Shown: one piece after another, positions 1 to 10,884 of the stretch
How positions within the stretch are numbered: the first letter of the stretch is position 1
Layout: each line of letters starts with the position of its first letter
Assembly (NCBI RefSeq): GCF_009362735.1
Contig: NZ_WHNP01000002.1
Location: 297,671 to 361,670 of the forward strand
Length of the DNA stretch: 64,000 nucleotides
Direction of reading: 5' to 3'
Origin: Paraburkholderia franconis
GTDB taxonomy: Bacteria > Pseudomonadota > Gammaproteobacteria > Burkholderiales > Burkholderiaceae
Translations under genes and position numbers: made by a program
Notes under the pieces: model-generated
Told to the model about the DNA's origin: nothing
The model's input: only the letters and a program-made list of their open reading frames with translations
Databases searched by the model: none

Positions 1-43
1 GGCGCGCATCCCGTCAATCCCTGACGAATCTTTGGAGCACTAC

Positions 44-544
44 ATGAGTCAAGTCACGCTGGGTGGCAACCCGATCGAAGTCGCTGGCACGTTCCCGTCC
101 GTCGGCCAGAAGGCGCCCGCCTTCACGCTCGTCGGCAAGGATCTGAAGCCGCTCTCGCTCGCCGACTTCGCCGGCAAGCGCAAGGTGCTGAACATCGTCC
201 CGAGTCTCGACACGCCGACCTGCGCAACCTCGACGCGCAAGTTCAACGAAGCAGCCGCCAAGCTGAACAACACGGCCGTGATCGTCGTGTCGGGCGACCT
301 GCCCTTCGCCGCTTCGCGCTTCTGCACGACGGAAGGGATCGAAAACGTCGTGACGGCCTCGACGTTCCGCGGCCACGAGTTCGCGCAAGCGTACGGTGTC
401 GACGTGACGAGCGGCCCGCTGACGGGCCTGACCGCGCGCGCGGTCGTCGTCCTCGATGAAAACGACAAGGTCGTGCACGCCGAGCTCGTCGGCGAAATCA
501 AGAACGAACCGAACTACGACGCAGCGCTCGCCGCGCTGAAGTAA
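44..544 (+). CDS. tpx: Thiol peroxidase (Tpx)
   Basis: Atypical 2-Cys peroxiredoxin, 166 residues, expected to reduce hydrogen peroxide and organic hydroperoxides with electrons from thioredoxin. The peroxidatic cysteine sits in [14 protein letters not shown] (C60) and the resolving cysteine in [11 protein letters not shown] (C94), matching C61 and C95 of E. coli Tpx. Length equals the family norm. I chose the ATG at 44 because GGAG lies 6 bases before it; an in-frame TTG at 32 would sit ahead of that ribosome site. The gene stands alone, followed by a GC-rich stem-loop. Identification is secure. Confidence 0.96.
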   Translation: MSQVTLGGNPIEVAGTFPSVGQKAPAFTLVGKDLKPLSLADFAGKRKVLNIVPSLDTPTCATSTRKFNEAAAKLNNTAVIVVSGDLPFAASRFCTTEGIENVVTASTFRGHEFAQAYGVDVTSGPLTGLTARAVVVLDENDKVVHAELVGEIKNEPNYDAALAALK

Positions 545-563
545 GCTTCACGCTTGCGTCGAC

Positions 564-600
564 ACAGCGCCGCTCCCGCATCGTCCGGGCGCGGCGCTGT
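564..600 (+). terminator. Possible transcription terminator after tpx
   Basis: ACAGCGCCGC at 564-573 pairs perfectly with GCGGCGCTGT at 591-600 across a 17-base loop. No T-run follows, so this is a strong hairpin but only a weak candidate for an intrinsic terminator. Confidence 0.35.
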
Positions 601-656
601 CACATCGTCGCGCCCATTTTCTTCCGACACCGATACTTCTTATAGGAACGCTCGCC

Positions 657-1601
657 TTGGCTACGCTGATTTGCGGCTCGCTCGCCTACGACAACATCAT
701 GACCTTCGAAGGGCGCTTTCGCGAGCACATCCTGCCGGAACAGGTCCATATCCTGAACGTCAGCTTCCTCGTGCCGACGATGCGTCGCGAATTCGGCGGC
801 TGCGCGGGCAATATCGCGTACTCGCTGCATCTGCTCGGTGGCGACGCACGCATCATGGCGACGCTCGGCGCCGTCGACGCGCAGTTGTACATCGATCGCC
901 TCGACACGCTCGGCCTCTCGAAAGAGCACGTGCGCGTGCTGCCCGAAACGTACTCGGCGCAGGCGATGATCACGACCGACCTCGAGAACAATCAGATCAC
1001 CGCGTTCCACCCGGGCGCGATGATGCAGTCGCATCTGAACCGCGCCGACCAGCCAGGCGTGAAGCTCGGCATCGTCGCGCCGGACGGCTTCGACGGCATG
1101 ATCCAGCACTCCGAACAGTTCGCGGCGGCGAGTATTCCGTTCATCTTCGATCCGGGCCAGGGGCTGCCGCTGTTCGACGGCGCGTCGCTGCGCCGCATGA
1201 TTGAACTTGCCACCTACGTGGCAGTCAATGACTACGAAGCCGCGCTCGTGAGCAACAAGACGGGCTGGTCGATCGAAGAGATTGCAAGCCGTGTCGATGC
1301 GCTGATCGTGACGCGCGGCGAGCACGGCGCGCAGATTCACCATTCGGGCGGCATCGAAGAGATTCCGGCCGTCAAGGCAAAGCAGGTGCTGGACCCTACG
1401 GGTTGCGGCGATGCCTTCCGGGGCGGCCTGCTGCATGGCATCGAGAAGGGTCTCGGCTGGGCAACCACGGGCCGTCTCGCGAGCCTGATGGGCGCGCTCA
1501 AGATCGAACATCAAGGGCCGCAAAACTATGCGCCTTCGCGCGCGGAGATCAACGACCGGTTCAAGCAGGCATTCGGGTACGAACTGCCCGAAGGCGCGTG
1601 A
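657..1601 (+). CDS. PfkB-family carbohydrate/nucleoside kinase
   Basis: Ribokinase-fold sugar or nucleoside kinase of 314 residues. The N-terminal substrate motif GGCAGNIAYSLHLLGG (about 47-62) and the C-terminal ATP/anion-hole motif DPTGCGDAFRGG (about 245-256, catalytic Asp in GCGD) are both intact. Proteins of this subfamily in Burkholderiaceae are usually named adenosine kinase or 'carbohydrate kinase family protein'; the substrate cannot be read from sequence. The start is a TTG at 657 with AGGAA about 9 bases upstream. It extends the N-terminus to the expected beta strand (MATLICGSLAYDN); the next in-frame ATG would remove it. It is a single gene with no obvious operon partner. Confidence 0.85.
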   Translation: MATLICGSLAYDNIMTFEGRFREHILPEQVHILNVSFLVPTMRREFGGCAGNIAYSLHLLGGDARIMATLGAVDAQLYIDRLDTLGLSKEHVRVLPETYSAQAMITTDLENNQITAFHPGAMMQSHLNRADQPGVKLGIVAPDGFDGMIQHSEQFAAASIPFIFDPGQGLPLFDGASLRRMIELATYVAVNDYEAALVSNKTGWSIEEIASRVDALIVTRGEHGAQIHHSGGIEEIPAVKAKQVLDPTGCGDAFRGGLLHGIEKGLGWATTGRLASLMGALKIEHQGPQNYAPSRAEINDRFKQAFGYELPEGA

Positions 1602-1635
1602 CGCGCATACGCCGCGCCTGACCGGTCGCGTTTGA

Positions 1636-1658
1636 GGGCTCGAAGAAGCGAGCCCGTT
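1636..1658 (+). terminator. Probable hairpin terminator after the PfkB-family kinase
   Basis: GGGCTCG at 1636-1642 pairs with CGAGCCC at 1649-1655 around AAGAAG, followed by GTTT. It lies in the 70-base gap between the kinase and the next gene. The short T-run makes it a moderate candidate. Confidence 0.4.
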
Positions 1659-1671
1659 TGGAGTCAAGGGA

Positions 1672-2160
1672 ATGAAAACAACAAATCGTACTGTGGGCCG
1701 CCTGGTATTGGGCGCGGTGATCGTCAGTTCGCTCGCCGTGACAGGCTGCGCGTACAACAGCAGTTCCGCCGACGTCTACACATCATCGCAGGCACAACGT
1801 GAAGAGACCGTACGCATGGGCACCGTCGACAGCGTGCGTGCCGTGAAGATCAGCACGAACAACGGTCAGCCGAGCGGCATCGGCGCAGTGGGCGGCGGCG
1901 CGCTCGGCGCGGTGGCGGGCAGCGCGATCGGCGGCGGCCGTGGCTCGATCCTGACGGGCATCGTCGGCGGGCTGGCGGGCGCCGTGGCAGGCAACACGAT
2001 CGAGAACAGCACCGCGATGCGCGACGGCGTCGAGATCACGGTGCGCCTCGACAACGGCGATATGCGCGCGATCACGCAAAGCGCGACAGGCGAAATCTTC
2101 AGCGCCGGCGAGCGCGTGCGTCTGCTGTCGAGCGGCGGCGTGACCCGCGTGACCCACTGA
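1672..2160 (+). CDS. Glycine-zipper outer-membrane lipoprotein (SlyB/Pcp-like)
   Basis: Small lipoprotein of 162 residues. The N-terminus is a lipoprotein signal peptide ending in a lipobox (SLAVTGCAYNS; Cys at about residue 26). The middle holds a glycine-zipper pair rich in GGGALGAVAGSAIGGG and GGLAGAVAGNT (about 68-106), typical of the Rick_17kDa/SlyB superfamily that inserts into the outer membrane. A short beta-rich C-terminal domain follows. The ATG has GGG six bases before it. Members of this family are thought to support envelope integrity; a specific role cannot be assigned. A strong terminator follows at 2229-2261. Confidence 0.88.
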   Translation: MKTTNRTVGRLVLGAVIVSSLAVTGCAYNSSSADVYTSSQAQREETVRMGTVDSVRAVKISTNNGQPSGIGAVGGGALGAVAGSAIGGGRGSILTGIVGGLAGAVAGNTIENSTAMRDGVEITVRLDNGDMRAITQSATGEIFSAGERVRLLSSGGVTRVTH

Positions 2161-2228
2161 CGCGTTCCCGCAGACGCAATCCATTTCCCTGCCGGCGGCG
2201 CGCTCTCGCGCCGTGACGGCAACCTCAC

Positions 2229-2261
2229 ACGCATGCGCTCCCCTGTGCATGCGTTTTTTTT
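2229..2261 (+). terminator. Intrinsic terminator of the glycine-zipper lipoprotein gene
   Basis: ACGCATGC at 2229-2236 pairs with GCATGCGT at 2247-2254 around a 10-base loop and runs into an uninterrupted T8 tract. Confidence 0.8.
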
Positions 2262-2387
2262 CGCATCACGTTTGCGCATCGCCGCATGAGTCGTGAGCAA
2301 CGCATCCTTCCTCGACAGACGCCCCGCGCGAGCCCATCGCGTCGTCACCGGCGCGAAACGCACGACGAATCCGGACGAACAGCAGAC

Positions 2388-2423
2388 GAAAAAATCCCGC
2401 CGCCAGTTGCCCGGCGGCGGGAT
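2388..2423 (-). terminator. Intrinsic terminator of the histone H1-like gene
   Basis: Read on the minus strand, ATCCCGCCGCC pairs with GGCGGCGGGAT (11 bp) and is followed by T6. It lies about 70 bases past the stop codon of the H1-like gene. Confidence 0.8.
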
Positions 2424-2429
2424 CGGATT

Positions 2430-2451
2430 GATTGAGTAGCCCTACTCAATC
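2430..2451. repeat. Perfect 10-bp inverted repeat in the 3' UTR of the H1-like gene
   Basis: GATTGAGTAG at 2430-2439 is followed after CC by its exact complement CTACTCAATC at 2442-2451. It is AT-richer than its surroundings and lies between the H1-like stop codon and the gene's terminator, so it would form a hairpin in the mRNA 3' end or serve as a palindromic protein site. Confidence 0.6.
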
Positions 2452-2491
2452 GCCGGACGCATGCTGGATGCGTCCGTTGCGGCATCAGCTC

Positions 2492-3118
2492 TTACGGACG
2501 GCTGCCCGTCGGAAACGGCCATGCTGCAGCCGGATTCAACGCGGTCTTGACCGTAGCAGCCGGCGCCGTCGAAGCAGCGGGCGCAGCCGGAGCAGGTGCT
2601 GCCTTCTTCGCAACGGCCTTCTTCGCAGGGGCAGCCTTCTTCGCAGGCGCAGCGGCCTTTTTCGCGGCAGCCTTCTTGGCGGGCGCAGCCTTTTTGGCGG
2701 CAGCCTTTTTAGCAGGCGCCTTCTTTGCAGCGGCCTTCTTCGCCGGTGCTGCCTTCTTCGCAGCAACCTTCTTCACGGCGACTTTCTTCGCTGCAACCTT
2801 CTTCGCTGCAACCTTCTTCGTCGCGACCTTCTTTGCAGCGGCCTTCTTCGCCGGTGCTGCCTTCTTCGCAGCAACCTTCTTCACGGCGACTTTCTTCGCT
2901 GCGACCTTCTTCGCTGCGACCTTCTTTGCAGCCGCCTTCTTCGCCGGTGCTGCCTTCTTCGCAGCAACCTTCTTCACGGCGACTTTCTTCGCTGCAACCT
3001 TCTTCACAGCGGCCTTCTTCGCCGGTGCTGCCTTCTTGGCGGGAGCCGCCTTCTTCGCGACGACCTTCTTTGCTGCAGCCTTCTTGGCTGCCGGCTTCTT
3101 CTTGGCGAGTGCCATCAT
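2492..3118 (-). CDS. Histone H1-like lysine/alanine-rich nucleoid protein with nested repeats
   Basis: Highly basic, low-complexity protein of 207-208 residues made almost entirely of AAKK, KKVAA, KKVAV and KKAAPAKK units, like the C-terminal tail of eukaryotic H1 and bacterial HctB/BpH1-type proteins. It is expected to bind DNA through its lysine clusters and help compact the nucleoid. There is no globular domain. At DNA level a block beginning with the KKAAPAKKA-encoding unit recurs at 2730, 2838, 2931 and 3009: 108, 93 and 78 bp apart, each step one 15-bp (5-codon) unit shorter. The start has GAAGGAG a few bases upstream; translation could begin at either of two adjacent ATGs (3118 or 3115). 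The C-terminus after the repeats is Ala/Pro-rich and then non-repetitive (AAAWPFPTGSRP). Confidence 0.85.
   Translation of the reverse strand: MMALAKKKPAAKKAAAKKVVAKKAAPAKKAAPAKKAAVKKVAAKKVAVKKVAAKKAAPAKKAAAKKVAAKKVAAKKVAVKKVAAKKAAPAKKAAAKKVATKKVAAKKVAAKKVAVKKVAAKKAAPAKKAAAKKAPAKKAAAKKAAPAKKAAAKKAAAPAKKAAPAKKAVAKKAAPAPAAPAASTAPAATVKTALNPAAAWPFPTGSRP
2730..3040. repeat. In-frame tandem repeat array within the H1-like gene
   Basis: Four nearly identical block starts, at 2730, 2838, 2931 and 3009, are separated by 108, 93 and 78 bp. All spacings are multiples of three and shrink by exactly 15 bp, the length of one KKVAA unit. The array is therefore expandable without breaking the frame. Confidence 0.8.
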
Positions 3119-3550
3119 TTTCTCCTTCAGGTTTCAGATGAGAGTCAGTTCAAACTACACCCTTCGTCAAAACCCGCTTCCCGCGGACGCTTCTCACGGC
3201 GGCCACTGCGAAGCGGGCTATTCATCGGCGTACGCAGCTCCAGCGCGCTTACGCTAATGAATACGGTAAGGCGCGCCGTGCCATCGGGCACAGCGCGCCA
3301 AGTCCAGTCGGCATCGGATGTCGATGCCGGCAATCGTTTGATCGAGCCGCTCGCTTTCGCGCGGACGGCTTTTTCCGGGGGGAAGTTTGCCCATCCCACT
3401 GAAGGGTTCGCAAAGTGCCTGTGATCTTTATGGGCCGCGGCATTCCGCGGCGCACCGGGCACGCTCTGCATCAGGCGGTCATGCTCCTCATCAAACTTGC
3501 CGCGGCACGGCCGGCGGCAACCCCATCAAATGCATACGCGACGCGTCGGG
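3119..3550. other. Intergenic region upstream of the H1-like gene
   Basis: It holds the promoter and leader of the H1-like gene and the 3' side of nrdB. A minus-strand open frame of about 108 codons (3145-3471) has no recognisable domain and no convincing ribosome site, so I do not call it. I see no clear terminator for nrdB. Confidence 0.4.
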
Positions 3551-4774
3551 TTACTCCCAGGACAGCGCGCCGCCGGTCTGATATTCGATAACCCGAGTCT
3601 CGAAGAAATTGCGTTCCTTCTTCAGGTCGATCATCTCGCTCATCCACGGGAACGGGTTTTCCTCGTTCGGGAACAGTGGATCGATGCCGATCTGCTGGCA
3701 ACGGCGGTTGCAGATGAAGCGCAGATAGCTCTTGAACATCGACGCGTTGAGGCCAAGCACCCCACGCGGCATCGTGTCTTCTGCGTAGCGATATTCGAGG
3801 TCGACCGCATGCCTGAAGATCTCGCGGATCTCCGCGCGGAACTCCGGCGTCCACAGATGCGGGTTTTCGAGTTTGATCTGGTTGATCAGGTCGATGCCGA
3901 AATTGCAGTGCATCGACTCGTCGCGCAGGATGTATTGGTACTGTTCCGCCGCGCCCGTCATCTTGTTCTGGCGGCCAAGCGCCAGGATCTGGGTAAAGCC
4001 GACGTAGAAGAACAGCCCTTCCATCACGCACGCGAACACGATCAGCGACTTGAGCAGCTTCTGGTCTGCTTCGAGCGTGCCCGTCTTGAAGGCCGGGTCG
4101 GTCAGCGTGTGGATGAACGGAATCAGGAATTCGTCTTTGTCGCGGATTGCGGCAACTTCGTGATACGCGTTGAAGATCTCGCCCTCGTCGAGACCGAGCG
4201 ACTCGACGATGTACTGATAGGCGTGCGTGTGGATCGCCTCTTCGAACGCCTGGCGCAGCAGGAACTGGCGGCATTCGGGCGCCGTGATGTGACGGTACGT
4301 GCCGAGGACGATGTTGTTCGCCGCGAGCGAGTCGGCCGTCACGAAGAAGCCGAGGTTGCGCTTGACGATGCGGCGCTCGTCTTCCGTCAGCCCGTTCGGG
4401 TCTTTCCAGAGCGCGATGTCGCGGGACATGTTGATTTCCTGCGGCATCCAGTGGTTCGCGCAGCCGGACAGATACTTCTCCCACGCCCACTTGTACTTGA
4501 ACGGCACCAGCTGATTGACGTCAGTCTTGCCGTTGATGATGCGCTTGTCGGCGACATTCACGCGAGCTTCGGGAGCGACGGCCGGCGCATTCGTTTGTGC
4601 CGGCGGAGCGATTGCGATGTCGTTCGCGAAGACTTGTTGAGCCGAGGGAGCTTGATGAGCGGAACGCGTTTGCACTTGCGAACCGACGGCCGTTCCCTCA
4701 GCGTTGCGCGACACGTTCGGTTGCGTAGCACTCGAGGGAGTTACGGCAGTGATCTCGTCATCCCAGTTGAGCAT
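3551..4774 (-). CDS. nrdB: Ribonucleoside-diphosphate reductase class Ia, beta subunit (NrdB)
   Basis: Radical-generating subunit of class Ia ribonucleotide reductase, 407 residues. The diiron and tyrosyl-radical residues are readable: D148 (FVTADSL), E179 and H182 with radical Tyr Y186 (EEAIHTHAY), and the second pair in [10 protein letters not shown] (about E302/H305); spacing matches D84, E115, H118, Y122, E238 and H241 of E. coli. Compared with E. coli NrdB there is an extra Ala/Gln/Pro-rich N-terminal stretch of roughly 70 residues, of unknown role. I start at the ATG giving MLNWDDE; in-frame ATG/TTG codons 10-15 bases upstream are less likely. The gene follows nrdA on the same strand after an unusually long 722-base spacer. 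Confidence 0.95.
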   Translation of the reverse strand: MLNWDDEITAVTPSSATQPNVSRNAEGTAVGSQVQTRSAHQAPSAQQVFANDIAIAPPAQTNAPAVAPEARVNVADKRIINGKTDVNQLVPFKYKWAWEKYLSGCANHWMPQEINMSRDIALWKDPNGLTEDERRIVKRNLGFFVTADSLAANNIVLGTYRHITAPECRQFLLRQAFEEAIHTHAYQYIVESLGLDEGEIFNAYHEVAAIRDKDEFLIPFIHTLTDPAFKTGTLEADQKLLKSLIVFACVMEGLFFYVGFTQILALGRQNKMTGAAEQYQYILRDESMHCNFGIDLINQIKLENPHLWTPEFRAEIREIFRHAVDLEYRYAEDTMPRGVLGLNASMFKSYLRFICNRRCQQIGIDPLFPNEENPFPWMSEMIDLKKERNFFETRVIEYQTGGALSWE

Positions 4775-5496
4775 AAATGTCACCATCAATTTAGATCGGT
4801 TTGTACCATCTTTTCACGAGCGTTAAAAGGGTCCGCTCATGAAAAATCCTGTTTTCGAATCGCGTTGCGACCTTCATACAACACTTTGTTCACGAGTCAG
4901 TGAAGGTCACTCGATGCGAGTCGATCGAAACGTGTGTCGATGTAGCGCGATGCACGATCGAAAGAGCGTTGCCTCAGCGAGGCGTGTGCGTTGCTTCGGC
5001 TTCGAAACGATTGCGTCTTCGTACACGTCGCGATGTTCCGTCGAAGCATGTCCGGCATGTGATGCATCGCCTGCTCGTCCACTGCTTCGCGTGCTGCATT
5101 CAGCTTGAGGCTTCGTGTTTCCTCGCAGTCATCGACTGACGTGTAGCACGTGATGTTCCTCGCTGCTTCGCCTGACTGACTGCCCCGGTACATCGCCGGA
5201 CAAACCGCGCGATGAATCGCCCAATCGAAGTGCCGCGCGAGCATCGACTCTCGCACGTCATGCCCGCTCGAAGTGCATCGGCTTCTACTTTCGCGGCGCG
5301 TCATTAAGTCTTGCCCGGAGTCTGGCTCGACGTCTTCCGTGCGTGCTGCTTCGACTTCGCTTCGCAATGGGCGGCGCGTTGTGCACGCGCCGCCTATCTC
5401 TTTCTCTTTCTGCGCGCCGCCGGCGCGGACCAGCGGCGGGTTACTGCTTGCTGCCGCTCGCTGCTGACAGCTGTACTGCCTGCTGACTGCGCGCGC
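4775..5496. other. Long nrdA-nrdB spacer without a recognisable gene
   Basis: 722 bases between two genes expected to be co-expressed. The sequence is AT-richer than its neighbours and repetitive in CGA, TCGA, GATGCA and CTTCG words. On the minus strand a frame of about 156 codons (4897-5367) exists, but it is rich in Arg/Ser/Cys/His with no domain and looks non-coding. I found no tRNA, terminator with T-run, or NrdR-type box here. Confidence 0.5.
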
Positions 5497-8505
<3,009 letters not shown>

Positions 8506-8808
8506 GTGCAAAGCTCCTGGTCTTGGAATGGTGCGGAGTGATCCGCGGTTAGTACAAACGCTGCGCCACCCCGGACGCATGCGATAGGGCAAAAGAAAAG
8601 AGGTAGCGGGAACCGTAAAACAGAGTGGCCGGATGCGACAGATCCGTTGGGACGTACGTCTTCATCATGTGTGTCGCGATCACTGACTGCGCCCTTTTCT
8701 TCGAAGCTGCGAGCGCCGGCTCTCTCAACCGACTGCGCCGCATCAAGTTTTTTCAATGCCGGGAATGCCGACGGCGCCATGCTCATGGAGCGGGGCGCCG
8801 CCTGATCA

Positions 8809-8824
8809 ACACAAGATATAGTGC
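8809..8824 (-). promoter_or_regulatory. NrdR box 1 (proximal)
   Basis: ACACAAGATATAGTGC matches the NrdR consensus acaCwAtATaTwGtgt at 14 of 16 positions. NrdR is the Zn/ATP-cone repressor of bacterial ribonucleotide reductase genes. It forms a pair with the box at 8840-8855, centre-to-centre 31 bp, the spacing usual for NrdR sites. Confidence 0.75.
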
Positions 8825-8839
8825 ATCGACTGCATTACG

Positions 8840-8855
8840 GCACGAAGTATAGTGT
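8840..8855 (-). promoter_or_regulatory. NrdR box 2 (overlapping the -10)
   Basis: GCACGAAGTATAGTGT matches the NrdR consensus at 12 of 16 positions and lies 31 bp, about three helical turns, from box 1. It covers the putative -10 element of the nrdA promoter, consistent with repression by occlusion. Confidence 0.65.
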
Positions 8856-8873
8856 ACTGAGCGGCTATCGCAA
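8846..8873 (-). promoter_or_regulatory. Putative sigma70 promoter of nrdAB
   Basis: On the minus strand TTGCGA (8873-8868) and TATACT (8851-8846) are 16 bp apart. The -10 lies inside NrdR box 2. Confidence 0.55.
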
Positions 8874-8993
8874 ATTGTTTTATTTGGTCAGACGGTATTG
8901 ACTTTTGGGTAGTCCGCGCCGGATGAAGGCGACGGCGGAACACGGTGATCTCGCGCTGTCGGTGCCGCATCGTACAAACACGAAGTGACGTGC

Positions 8994-9614
8994 TTACGGC
9001 GTTATCGGCGCGCGCGACGACGGATGCAGATAGGGGAAATACGGATCGGCGAGCGCCGCGTCGCGTTGCAGACGCGGCCAGTCGAAATGCGGACCGGGAT
9101 CGGTCTTGCGGCCAGGCGCGATGTCGGCGTGACCGGCGAGCGCGTTGATCGCATAGTGCGCGGCGAGCGCCTGCACGAGCGGCGCGAGCGTTTCGTATTG
9201 GGACGCTTCGAACGGCGTCGTATCGCTGCCTTCGAGCTCGATGCCGATCGAGAAGTCGTTGCAGCGCTCGCGGCCAAAGAAGTTCGACGCGCCCGCATGC
9301 CACGCGCGCTCGTCGCATGACACGTATTGCTCGAGCGCGCCGTCGCGACGGATCACGAAATGCGCGGACACGCGCACGTCGCGCAGATGCGCGTCGTAGT
9401 ACGGATGCGCGTCGCAGTCGAGCCGGTTGAGGAAGAGATCGGTGATGCCCGTGCCGCCGAATTCGTTCGGCGGCAGGCTGATGTTGTGAACGACGATCAG
9501 CGTGGGACGCGCGCCGTTCGGACGTGCCTCGAAATTCGGCGACGCCAGCTGGTGCGCTTCGTTGACCCAGCCGTTCGCATCGACGGTGAAACGCGCGGCA
9601 GTGCCTGCCGTCAT
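8994..9614 (-). CDS. ampD: 1,6-anhydro-N-acetylmuramyl-L-alanine amidase (AmpD)
   Basis: Cytoplasmic zinc amidase of 206 residues that removes the peptide from anhydro-muropeptides during cell-wall recycling. Zinc ligands are recognisable: H43 in VVHNIS, and His and Asp of GHADIAPGRKTDPG with the His-x9-Asp spacing of Citrobacter AmpD (H154/D164). The catalytic-domain signature HAG also occurs in ERAWHAGAS. There is no signal peptide, as expected for AmpD rather than AmpDh paralogues. The ATG overlaps the stop of the preceding gene as ATGA, indicating translational coupling. In bacteria with an inducible AmpC, loss of AmpD raises beta-lactamase expression. Confidence 0.93.
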   Translation of the reverse strand: MTAGTAARFTVDANGWVNEAHQLASPNFEARPNGARPTLIVVHNISLPPNEFGGTGITDLFLNRLDCDAHPYYDAHLRDVRVSAHFVIRRDGALEQYVSCDERAWHAGASNFFGRERCNDFSIGIELEGSDTTPFEASQYETLAPLVQALAAHYAINALAGHADIAPGRKTDPGPHFDWPRLQRDAALADPYFPYLHPSSRAPITP

Positions 9615-9931
9615 CGCGCGTTGCGGCCCGCAGGGCGCGCGGCGTAGCGCTTCGCGTGATCGTGCGAGCAGAAAGTCTGCCCTTCGACCATGACGGAATC
9701 GCTCTTCGGCGCATGCACGCCGCATTCGACGCAGCGGATCATCGGCTCGGCGAGCTGGCCCGCAGCCTTGCCGCTCGCGTGACCATGGCTGCGCGCGCCC
9801 GCGTGCGCATCGGCACCCGCATGACCGCCCGCGCCCGTGCGCGCCGTGCGCGACGCATCGGCGCGGCGCAGCGCCTTCACGAGCCACTGGCCGACGATGA
9901 ACAACAGGATCAGCAGAAAAATTTGTCGCAT
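9611..9931 (-). CDS. Small membrane-anchored zinc-ribbon-like protein (PP0621 family)
   Basis: 106 residues. The N-terminus is a hydrophobic anchor (MRQIFLLILLFIVGQWLVKA), the middle is Ala/Gly/His-rich and disordered, and the C-terminus holds a CVECG motif, then a further Cys/His set (FCSHDHAKRYA), resembling a small treble-clef metal site. It matches what is annotated in pseudomonads and Burkholderiaceae as the PP0621 family; function unknown. Its stop overlaps the ampD start by four bases and it lies only 5 bases after the upstream membrane gene, so the three genes form one operon. Confidence 0.75.
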   Translation of the reverse strand: MRQIFLLILLFIVGQWLVKALRRADASRTARTGAGGHAGADAHAGARSHGHASGKAAGQLAEPMIRCVECGVHAPKSDSVMVEGQTFCSHDHAKRYAARPAGRNAR

Positions 9932-9936
9932 GACAC

Positions 9937-10884
9937 TCAGACCACAGGGCGGTGCAACAGCACCTCAAAGACAAAACGGCTGCCGACATACGCGAGCAGC
10001 AGCGCGACGAACGACGCGAGCACCCAGCGCAACGCTGCGCGCCCACGCCAGCCGGACACTTTGCGCGCTGTCAGCAACGCACCGAACATGATCCACGAGA
10101 GAATCGCGAACACGGTCTTGTGGTCGAGCTGCAATGCGCGGTCGGCGAGCTGTTCGTTGAACAGGATGCCGGAGAGCAGCGTCAGCGTAAGCAACACAAA
10201 ACCCGCGCCGATCAGGCGGAACAGCAGCGTCTCCAGCGTGAGCAGCGGCGGCAGCGTATCGAGCCAGCTCGACAGCCAGCCGTTCGCGGCTGCGGCGCCT
10301 TGCCGCGCGAGCGTGCCGCCGCGCATCGCGTGCAGCCGGCGCTCGACGAGCAGCATCAGCACCGCGTGCAGCGCCGCGATCACGAAGAGACCATACGCGA
10401 CGTTCGCGATCAGGAAGTGCAGCTTGAAGAGCGGATCGGCCGCGTACGACAGCACGTGCACGCCGCTGAACAGCAGCGGCAGCAGCGACGCGACGCAAGC
10501 CAGTGGCAGGACGAGCAGGCGCAGGCCGTCGAGTGGAAAGAAGAAACTCTCGATCCAGTAAATGCCCGCGCCGAGCCAGAACATCGCGGAAAGCGCGAAC
10601 GCGAAACCGAACACCATCGCGTCGTGCGGGAAGATCGTCGTGTGCAGCAGCACGCCGTGTGCGAGCAGCGCGGCGAGCAGCACGATGCGCGTGGTCATCG
10701 ACATGCCCGCGGATGCTTCCGACGACAGCCCTCGCCCGCCGCCCGCCGGCAGCGGCGCTGCGGACGAAACGGGTGACACGCTTTCGAGCATGGGGCGCAC
10801 GGCCGCCTGGCGGTGCGCGCGCCAGCCCGCGACGGCGAGACCGCCGTACAGGAGCGCAGTGAGGGCATACAGTACAATATCCAT
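9937..10884 (-). CDS. Cytochrome c assembly family membrane protein (CcsA/HemX-like)
   Basis: Integral membrane protein of 315 residues with about eight hydrophobic segments. Recognisable parts include an N-terminal helix (MDIVLYALTALLYGG), FWLGAGIYWIESFF, HFLIANVAYGLFVIAA and the terminal pair TVFAILSWIMFGALL and FVALLLAYVG. It belongs to the CcmC/CcsA/HemX superfamily, which handles haem for cytochrome c biogenesis. Members next to ffh are conserved in beta- and gamma-proteobacteria, often as 'inner membrane protein YpjD'; the exact role is unsettled. It is the first gene of a minus-strand operon and is divergent from ffh. Confidence 0.85.
   Translation of the reverse strand: MDIVLYALTALLYGGLAVAGWRAHRQAAVRPMLESVSPVSSAAPLPAGGGRGLSSEASAGMSMTTRIVLLAALLAHGVLLHTTIFPHDAMVFGFAFALSAMFWLGAGIYWIESFFFPLDGLRLLVLPLACVASLLPLLFSGVHVLSYAADPLFKLHFLIANVAYGLFVIAALHAVLMLLVERRLHAMRGGTLARQGAAAANGWLSSWLDTLPPLLTLETLLFRLIGAGFVLLTLTLLSGILFNEQLADRALQLDHKTVFAILSWIMFGALLTARKVSGWRGRAALRWVLASFVALLLAYVGSRFVFEVLLHRPVV

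Larger units (their letters stand above)
2161..2491. other. Intergenic region between convergent genes, holding two terminators
   Basis: This stretch separates the lipoprotein gene (plus) from the histone H1-like gene (minus). It contains a plus-strand terminator at 2229-2261, a minus-strand terminator at 2388-2423 and a separate perfect inverted repeat at 2430-2451. I see no credible gene in it. Confidence 0.6.
8506..8993. other. nrdA control region and long leader
   Basis: 488 bases between nrdA and ampD, both minus strand. The distal part carries a sigma70-like promoter overlapped by two NrdR-type boxes (8809-8855). The roughly 340 bases from there to the nrdA start hold no gene I can support and would be an untranslated leader. 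Confidence 0.6.

Noticed and set aside
2700..3050. Regularly spaced repeats resembling a CRISPR array
   Set aside because: The repeats are in-frame Lys/Ala codons of the H1-like gene, have no unique spacers, and the spacing shrinks by 15 bp.
3145..3471. Minus-strand open frame of 108 codons upstream of the H1-like gene
   Set aside because: No domain, no convincing ribosome site, and atypical residue content; I treat it as non-coding.
4897..5367. Minus-strand frame of 156 codons in the nrdA-nrdB spacer
   Set aside because: Arg/Ser/Cys/His-rich composition without domain or codon periodicity. A homology search would decide.
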